Positions 24,690 through 33,100 of a stretch of DNA of 64,000 nt are shown piece after piece; within the stretch, counting starts at the first letter, position 1; each line of letters opens with the position of its first letter. Source of the stretch: Vibrio sp. J1-1 (GTDB lineage: Bacteria; Pseudomonadota; Gammaproteobacteria; Enterobacterales; Vibrionaceae); NCBI RefSeq assembly GCF_021728395.1, contig NZ_JAKKCM010000002.1:372001-436000 (forward strand), written 5' to 3'. A program made the translations under genes and the position numbers. Below the pieces are notes generated by a model. It was not told the origin of the DNA. It saw only the letters and a program-made list of their open reading frames with translations, and searched no databases.

Positions 24690-25218
24690 ATCTTTGCGCT
24701 GCGATTCTACTAATAGGCTTGATCAATAGAATGCCAGAGGAGCAGTTTGTCCGTTCCTTTATCGCAGGATGTAAAGATATGATAGGTGTTGCTCTAGTCA
24801 TTGCAGTGGCTTAAAGGCATCAACGTTATCATGAACGATGCAAATATCACTGATACAATGTTAAGTTGGGCGGAAGCTATGGTCGTTGGACTCGATAGTG
24901 GTGTATTTGCAGTCGTTACGCACATTGCACATATTGTTCTTGCATTCTTTATTGCTTCTAGTTCTGGCCTCGCGATTTTTTCAATGCCTTTAATGGGGCC
25001 AATGAGCGATTTTGCATCGGTTGATAAGGATATAGTTGTCATCGCTTATCAAATTGGTTCTGGCTGGATCAACTTATTCGCTTCTACCGCTGCGACAGTT
25101 GTGTATTGCTAATGTTCCTTATAGCCGCTTCTTAAAGTGGGTTATTCCTTATATTACTGCCGTCTTTGTTGGCTCTTGCATTGAAAAGGTAGGTATTAGC
25201 AAGAAGCTGCTCTTCTAA
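24690..25218 (+). pseudogene. Broken YfcC-family permease remnant
   Basis: Three plus-strand frames in succession encode the C-terminal part of a YfcC/DcuC-type carboxylate or amino-acid permease. The first reads AAILLIGLINRMPEEQFVRSFIAGCKDMIGVALVIAVA, the second GINVIMNDANITDTMLSWAEAM through STAATVV, and the third NVPYSRFLKWVIPYITAVFVG. Frameshifts lie near 24811 and 25100, and the N-terminal two-thirds of the gene is absent. YfcC proteins are about 500 residues, so this is clearly non-functional. Confidence 0.75.
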
Positions 25219-25410
25219 AAAATCGAGTGCTAGACAACCGAAAACAGGGAACCTCTATTTGGTAGGGCTTTCTGAGGTTTTTAAAGAGGTTGCGGCTTAG
25301 TCTACTGAATTAGGCGCAATAATATACGTTTAAATTAGTGCCAAAAACTCTTCCAATTGTAATCGTAGTCATTATTTAATGTGAATGCATGTAATCTAGT
25401 TAATTGTCAT

Positions 25411-25426
25411 TGTGATCAACGTCACG
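25411..25426. promoter_or_regulatory. CRP-like site
   Basis: TGTGATCAACGTCACG matches TGTGA-N6-TCACA in nine of ten half-site bases. It is more than 700 bp before the next gene start, so its target is uncertain. Confidence 0.4.
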
Positions 25427-25535
25427 CGTTAACTGTTGTTAATTATTGGTAAATATCCATATAAATAAAGCGACTATTGCGGAAGGCATATTTTTATTTT
25501 CTTTAACGTATGGCTGGATAATATTGTTATATATT

Positions 25536-25554
25536 GAAAATGAAAACCATTATC
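25536..25554. promoter_or_regulatory. Fur-like box
   Basis: GAAAATGAAAACCATTATC matches the 19-bp Fur consensus at 16 positions. It lies about 590 bp upstream of the lipoprotein start, with no recognised gene in between. Confidence 0.5.
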
Positions 25555-26143
25555 AATTCTAAAATATATACATAACCTTATTAAAAGTATGATTATAAGT
25601 TATATTGATACTTTGGTTATTTTTCCATGTTCTGTTTTAAATGTGTGTTTAATACTCAAGAAGCATTGCTATTACGTGCTAGATTAAGCATCGGGTTGAA
25701 GTGTTTTGTAAATTCTCCAAATTGTCCTAAGTTGTTGATTTAAATAGGTGGATATTTTATTTTGTGGTCTTTTTAGATGTAAGTAAGCCAAGGGCTGATT
25801 TAAAGTAATTATGTCTTACCCGCCTAATTTATTTGTTTTTTAAATTAACATCTTGTTTGATTTTATATTTTTCAATCTTCCTGGCTAGAAGTGGGTTAAA
25901 TTATCCATAAGAAAAGTAGAGTTATTATTTTGTTGAGGGTGAAGTTATAATTTAATTGCTTTTTGTTTTTTACTTGTCATATATTTTTTCTTGATTATTA
26001 TTAGATCGTGCTATTTATTATTATACAGGGAAATCGTATAAATAATGGTCGAGTTAAGTAATTAGTTGATATGTCTGTTTATGTGTAGACAACACCCTCA
26101 ACTAAATCTTTGGCTCGAAAATAATGTAAGGAACACAAAAACA

Positions 26144-27001
26144 ATGAATACGATTCAACGAGCATGTCTGTTGGCCACAACCTCCGCACTACTCGCTTGT
26201 ACTACTAAGGGTGATCTATTAGTCGGAGAACAAACAGCAACTTCTTATCAAATAGGAAATGATTTAACGTCAGAAGTTGTTTTCTATAATGCAGGCCTGA
26301 AAGATGAACAGTCGAAGGCAATGGTTATTTTCTCCAATGGTTCTGTTATGGCTGGTTTGCAGCCATCTCAATATGCTGTACTGCCTGTGTGTAAGGGGAA
26401 CCAGTCATTCCAAGTCACACGAGGTGGGGTAGGAGGTGCTGTTAACGTGAATATTTCCGCACAGTCGTTGCAGTACGTTAAGTTATTTCCGTATTCAACC
26501 CCATCCGGAATCCGTTATGAACAGTCCAGTGTTACATCTATTAATGATGCCTTAAAAGAGTCGCGCTCTAGATCAAAAAGCTTCCTCGTACCACGTCATC
26601 AGTTAAATTGTGAGACCTCAGAGCCTGTGGAATTCAATCTTAGCTCGGAGTCATTCTTTGAATTCGGTGGTGCTCAATTAATGGACGTTGTTCAGAGTGA
26701 CACGTTGCAGAAGGTTATCGACTTTATTGATACTCATGAAGACAAGGGATTAAAGATTACTGTCTCTGGCTATACCGATCATATTGGCACGAAAGATTTC
26801 AATCAGAAGTTGTCAGAAGAACGAGCACAAACAGTTGCTGATTATATCATTAGCCGTGGCTATGGTGGGCCGATACACGCCTTCGGATTTGGTCCGAGTG
26901 AGCCTGTTGTAACGTGCTCAAGTACTCTTGCCCGAGAAGAGCTCATCCGCTGCTTACAGCCTAATCGTCGCGTTACCGTCAGGATTTGGCAAAGTGGCTA
27001 A
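26144..27001 (+). CDS. OmpA-family outer-membrane lipoprotein in the adhesin locus
   Basis: A lipoprotein signal (MNTIQRACLLATTSALLAC, lipobox LLAC) precedes a beta-rich N-terminal domain of about 150 residues and a C-terminal OmpA-like peptidoglycan-binding domain (FNLSSESFFEFGGAQL, ITVSGYTDHIGTKDFNQKLSEERAQTVADYI, NRRVTVRIW). A CSSTLAREELIRC pair near the end may form a disulfide. AAGGAA precedes the ATG; an upstream in-frame start at 26066 would hide the signal peptide. It is 178 bp upstream of the giant adhesin gene. OmpA-like genes also accompany LapA/BpfA-type adhesin loci, so a role in anchoring or assembling the secretion apparatus is plausible. Confidence 0.85.
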   Translation: MNTIQRACLLATTSALLACTTKGDLLVGEQTATSYQIGNDLTSEVVFYNAGLKDEQSKAMVIFSNGSVMAGLQPSQYAVLPVCKGNQSFQVTRGGVGGAVNVNISAQSLQYVKLFPYSTPSGIRYEQSSVTSINDALKESRSRSKSFLVPRHQLNCETSEPVEFNLSSESFFEFGGAQLMDVVQSDTLQKVIDFIDTHEDKGLKITVSGYTDHIGTKDFNQKLSEERAQTVADYIISRGYGGPIHAFGFGPSEPVVTCSSTLAREELIRCLQPNRRVTVRIWQSG

Positions 27002-27179
27002 TTATGATTCTATACATTCGGTGTTTTGCTCAATAGAGCGTAGACATAATCAAACGTAGTCCATTGTTTTCTGCCCATCGATAGGAAGGTGGGTGCGTTC
27101 TAAATGCACGACTAAAAATTGAATAATAGGTTCGTGCTCAAATTATTACACTAATCGATAAGTTGGTAGGTAATGTGTT

Positions 27180-30100
27180 ATGGACAATCAGTACGAAATT
27201 ATTGCTCGCGATGGCGATCAGGTTATAGAGCGTTATGATATCACTAGCGGCGGCAGTAGCACTTCTATTGGGGCTCAAAACGATGTTCTTTATGAAGTCG
27301 TAGAGCCATCTACAGGAGTTGCACCCCAACAAGTTATGTTTAAACGTGTCGACGATACGTTAGAAATACGTTTGGGTGGGACGACCGCCAACTCACCCGC
27401 AGATGTAGTAATTGAAGACTATTTTCAATTAGATAACCCACCACAATTTATCGGATTAGCAGAAGATGGGCAGTACTACTATTTTGTCCCTCAATCCGGA
27501 TTGACGGAAGATTTTCTTGAGAGTCTAGACGATGAGGATGTGACTTTTCAAAGCTTGGGCTACGACACTGTAGAAGAACAAACGATTTGGTGGCCGATGG
27601 TACTCGGTGGTGTTGCCTTAGCTGGGCTTGGGGCATTGGCACTTGGCGGTGGTGGAGGCAGTGGCGGTAGCGACAATGATGATGTATTGCCTGACTCTGG
27701 TGGCACTCAATCTCCTAATGTTGACATTTACGACTTAGAAACTAACGATAGTACGCCTGCCTTAAATGGCACGGTTGATGACGCTACGGCTTCGGTTGTT
27801 GTTACGATTAATGGTGTGGATTACCCAGCTGTCAACAATGGTGATGGCACTTGGACTTTAGAGGATAATACCGTATCGGAACTCGCTGAAGGAGAATACG
27901 TTGTAACGGTAACGGCAACGGATTCTGCCGGAAACAGCGACACAGCATCAGGTACCGTGATTATTGATCTAACAGCGCCTGATGCTCCAACGATTAATCC
28001 TAGCGATGGTAGTGAGTTAAGCGGCAGTGCCGAGCCTGGTAGCGAAATTCAAATAGATGTCGATGGTGATGGGAATACCGACTACACGACAGTCACTGAT
28101 GAGACAGGATCGTGGTCTATTACGTTAGATCCAGCGTTAGATGATGGGACGGAGGTTAGCGTCACCGCGACTGATAACGCTGGCAATGATAGTGACCCTA
28201 GCGTGTCGACAATTGATGCGCAGGCGCCGAATGTACTCATCAACGATGTGCTGACCAATGACCCAACACCAGCGTTAACCGGTACTGTGGATGATCCTAC
28301 AGCCACGATTATTGTAAGCCTAGGTGGCGAGCAATACACCGCGACGAATAACGGTGATGGCACTTGGATTCTGGCTGATAACACGTTACCAGAATTGGCC
28401 GATGGTTCTTATTCGGTTGCTGTTGAAGCTACGGATGAAGCTGGAAATCAAAGCCGTGCAGACGGTCAGCTCGAAGTGGACAGTACCGCCCCTGATGCTC
28501 CTCAGATAAATGATACTAATGGTAGTGAACTTACGGGCAACGCTGAGCCAGGAAGTCGTATTGATGTTGATGTCAATGGTGATGGTACAACGGATTATAC
28601 GACGACCACAGATGGTAATGGGCAGTGGAGTATCACGCCAGATACCCCTTTGGCAGATGGTACGGAGGTTACTGCAACAGCGACAGACGGTGCTGGAAAT
28701 GCTAGTGATCCTAGCTTAGCTGTCGTGGACAGTTCTGCTGCTAATGTATCTGTTTATAACCTTATTACGAATGACCCGACACCTGAGCTGAGTGGCTTGG
28801 TTGATATTGCGGATGCGACCGTTGTCGTTAACGTGAATGGTATTGATTACGTCGTTACAAACCAGGGTGATGGCACTTGGACTTTGGTTGACAATACCTT
28901 ACCTGAACTGGTCGACGGAACATATAATGTATCCGTGACCGCGACAACGCCTACAGGAGTCGTTAGTCTTGGCTCAGGAACCGTTGTCATTGATACCACT
29001 CCTCCTGCTAGTCCTTTGATCGACGCAAGTGATGGCACTGAAATCACGGGTACGGCTGAAGCAGGAAGCGAGATTCAAGTGGATGTCGATGGTGACGGTA
29101 CTCCGGATTACACCACAGTAGCCGATGAAAACGGTGACTGGAGCATTACACCCGATGCGCCTTTAGCCGATGGTACCGTTATAACTGCAACGGCAACCGA
29201 TGATGCAGGTAATGTGAGTGACCCTTCATCCGCTGAAGTGGATGCACGTGCGCCAGTGGTATCCATTAACGATGCTCTTACTAACGATGCGACACCAGAG
29301 CTAACAGGTTTGGTCGATGATCCGACGGCAAGTATCACTGTTACGGTTGATGGGAATGATTACACCACGACAAACAACGGCGATGGTACATGGACGCTAG
29401 CAGACGACACCTTGCCAGAGCTAACTGACAACAGCTACACGGTGAAAGTGACCGCCACAGATGAGGCCGGTAACCAAAGCACCGCCACGGGTACGTTGGT
29501 CGTTGATACTGTTGCACCTGACGCTCCGATCATCAACGCTGGTAATGGAGAAGAAATTAGTGGTACTGCTGAAGCGAATAGTGTCGTCAATATTGATGTC
29601 AATGGTGACGGAACGCCAGATTATGCGACCACAGCGGATGAAAATGGCAATTGGAGTGTAACACCCGATAGTCCGTTGCTGGATGGCACAGAAATCGATG
29701 CGACGGCAACGGATCAGGCAGGCAATACAAGTGAGTCTGCAAGCAGTACGACCAATGCAGCCGCTGCTACTGTTACGGTTACTAGTGATGTGACCAATGA
29801 TTCGACCCCTCCACTGGCTGGAACGATTGATGACCCGTCAGCAACCGTCGTGGTCAATGTGAACGGTATCGACTATCCAGCGGTAAATAACGGTGATGGT
29901 ACTTGGACAATCTCAGACGACACGCTGCCCTCTTTAGTAGACGGTAGCTATTCAGTAGTCGTGACAGCAACAACAGACTTAGGGGCAATTAGTACCGCTA
30001 ACGGCACATTAACCATTGACGCAACTGCGCCAGCGGTTACGGTTAATGATGTTGCCAGCAATGACACCACACCGGCCTTAACCGGAACCGTGGATGACAA

Positions 30101-33100
30101 TACAGCAAGTGTTACTGTCAATGTGAATGGCACGGATTACCTGGCGACGAACAACGGCGATGGTACATGGACACTAGCAGACGACACCTTGCCACCTCTA
30201 AATGAGAACAGCTACACGGTGACAGTGACCGCCACAGACGAGGCGGGTAACCAAGGTACCGCCACGGGTACGTTGGTCGTGGATACAACCGCGCCAAGCG
30301 CCGGCGATGGCTTTAACTCAATCATGTTTAACGATGGTGGCGATGAGCTATTAAGTCAGGATGAAGCGGTTTCGGTCTCTTTATCTGGTGAAGTTGAAGA
30401 TGGGGCGATTATAAACTCCATTACCATTAGTGACGGCACTACCGACATCTCAATTCCAGCAGCCAATATTTCCATCGTCGGTGGTGTAGTGACAGTGAGC
30501 GATCTTGATTTATCCGGCCTGAATGATGGTTTACTTACTGTGACGATGGAAGTGACTGATGAGGCAGGAAACACGGGCACGGTTACGGATACCACAACTC
30601 TGGATGCAACACCGCCAGTGGTGTCAGTTGATGAAGTTCTTACCAATGATGCAACACCAGCATTAACTGGCACGGTAGATGACACGGCGGCGAGTGTTAC
30701 TGTCAATGTAAATGGCACGGATTACCCAGCGACAAACAACGGCGATGGTACCTGGACGCTAGCAGACGACACTTTGCCAGCTCTAACTGAGAACAGCTAT
30801 ACGGTGACAGTGACCGCCACAGACGAGGCGGGCAACCAAAGCACCTCAACCGGCACGCTAGTGGTGGACACAACAGCGCCAGTGGTCACGGTCGATGATG
30901 CCCTTACCAATGATGCGACACCGGCGTTAACGGGGTCGGTGGATGATCCGGCGGCGAATGTTATCGTCACGGTGAATGGCACGGATTACCCCGCAACGAA
31001 CAATGGCGATGGCACTTGGACACTAGCGGATGATACTTTGCCTGCACTGGCTGACAACAGCTATCCGGTGACGGTCACAGCCACAGACGAGGCGGGTAAC
31101 CAAGGCACCGCCACGAGTACGTTGGTCGTTGATACTGTCGCACCGGACGCTCCGGTCATAAACGCTGGTAATGGAACGGAAATCAGCGGAACGGCAGAAG
31201 CAAATAGTGAGGTCAACATTGACGTCGATGGTGATGGAACGCCAGATTATACGACCACAGCGGATGAAAATGGCAATTGGGCTGTAACGCCAGATAGTCC
31301 GTTGGCGGATGGAACTGAAGTCAAGGCGACGGCAACCGATCAGGCAGGCAATACAAGTGAGCCTGCAAGCAGCACAACCAATGCAGCCGCTGCTACTGTT
31401 ACGGTTAATAGTGCAGTGACTAATGATTCGACCCCTCCACTGTCTGGAACGATTGATGACTCGGCAGCAACCGTTGTTGTCAATGTGAATGGTACCGACT
31501 ATACGGCTATAAATAACGGTGATGGCACGTGGTCAATTGGGGACAACGTAGTAACTGAACTGGCAGAAGGCAATTACCCGATTTTGGTGACAGCTACCAC
31601 TCTTACAGGCGCAGAGAGTACCGCGAGTGGCAGTTTAACCATTGATACCACCGCGCCAGCCGTGACGGTGGATGATGTCACCACCAATGACACAACACCA
31701 GCCTTAACCGGAACCGTGGATGACAATACAGCAAGTGTTAGTGTCAATGTGAATGGCACGGATTACCCAGCGACGAACAACGGCGATGGTACCTGGACAC
31801 TAGCAGACGACACCTTGCCACCTCTAACTGAGAACAGTTACACGGTGACAGTGAACGCCACAGACGAGGCGGGTAACCAAGACACAGCCACGGGTACATT
31901 GGTCATTGACACTGGTGCGCCAAGCAATGGCGATGGTTTAAATTCAATCACGTTTAACGATGGTGGTGATGAACTATTAAATGCGGATGAATCAGCTTCG
32001 GTCTCTTTGTCTGGCACAGTCGAAACCGGGGCAACGATAAACTCCATTATCATAAGTGATGGAACGACCGACATCTCTGTACCTGCGGCGAACATTTCCG
32101 TAGATGGTGCAGGTGTGGTTACGGTGAGCAGCCTTAACTTATCTAGTCTGAATGATGGTTTACTCACAGTGACGATGGAAGTTACTGATCAGGCAGGAAA
32201 CACGGGCACGGTTACGGATACCACAACTCTGGATACGTCAATCGACGGCGTGGCAAGTGAACCAATAGTCAGTTTTGATGGCATCACAACTGACTCCGGT
32301 ACGGATGGTGACTTTATCACTAGCGACACCACGCTAATATTGAACGGTACGGTGAACACCAGTGAAACCACACAGTTGACTGTAGGTGTGTCGGGCACCG
32401 TATACACTCAAGGTGTTAGTCCAGAACTAAACGTTGATGCCAGCGGTAACTGGACGCTTGACCTAACAGGCTCGGCTCTAAGTGCAGGTACATACACGGT
32501 TGTGGCCACTGTCACGGATGCTGCCGGAAACAGTGAAAGCAGTGCTCCACAAAATGTTCTTATTCAGGCGCTTGATGCGATAGCTGATAATGGTTCACTG
32601 GATTTGGGTGAACCAACTGTGACAGTAGGAGCACCTCAAACCACCCAAGATGTCCAAGTCATCGGTGTGGCAGAAAGTACCGGAGGCGCGGATGCAAGCT
32701 CCGCGTTTAGTGTATCTGCTGATCATGTTGGTGAAGTCACGGTTGAAGTCTCGCAAAAAAGCTTAGTCGCGGTCGCCGATGCATACAAAGTTGAGGTGTA
32801 CAACGCCAGCAATGAACTGGTGTACGCAAGTGTCAGTGCTAATTCTCAGTTGGCTGATGTTGGTGGCCTCAATATCTTTAATGTGACTGGTGATGAAACC
32901 ATCTCATTTTCTGTGGATGGTCTACCTGCTGGAGACTATACGGTTGTTGTTCGCAATGATGAGAGTCAGTTGGAAGACTTGCTCGATAGTGATGGCAGCA
33001 ATGATGTTAACCTAACAGAACTTGGTGATGCGGGCGTCGTTCTAGGGCCAGACAATCAGGACTCAGTATTAAATACGGTTGAAGGTACATTGGGTGTGGT

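Larger units (their letters stand above)
25219..26143. other. Long AT-rich regulatory spacer upstream of the adhesin locus
   Basis: More than 900 bp without a supportable gene. It is strongly AT-rich and holds a CRP-like site and a Fur-like box (listed separately). It presumably contains the promoter of the OmpA-like lipoprotein gene. I looked for a RyhB-like core after the Fur box and did not find one. Confidence 0.55.

Noticed and set aside
25555-25760. RyhB-like small RNA after the Fur box
   Set aside because: No match to the conserved RyhB pairing core and no terminator hairpin with T-tract found at a fitting distance.
27711-32232. Tandem repeats as a possible CRISPR array
   Set aside because: Repeats are 250-500 bp, in frame and encode Ig-like modules; no short identical repeats with spacers occur.
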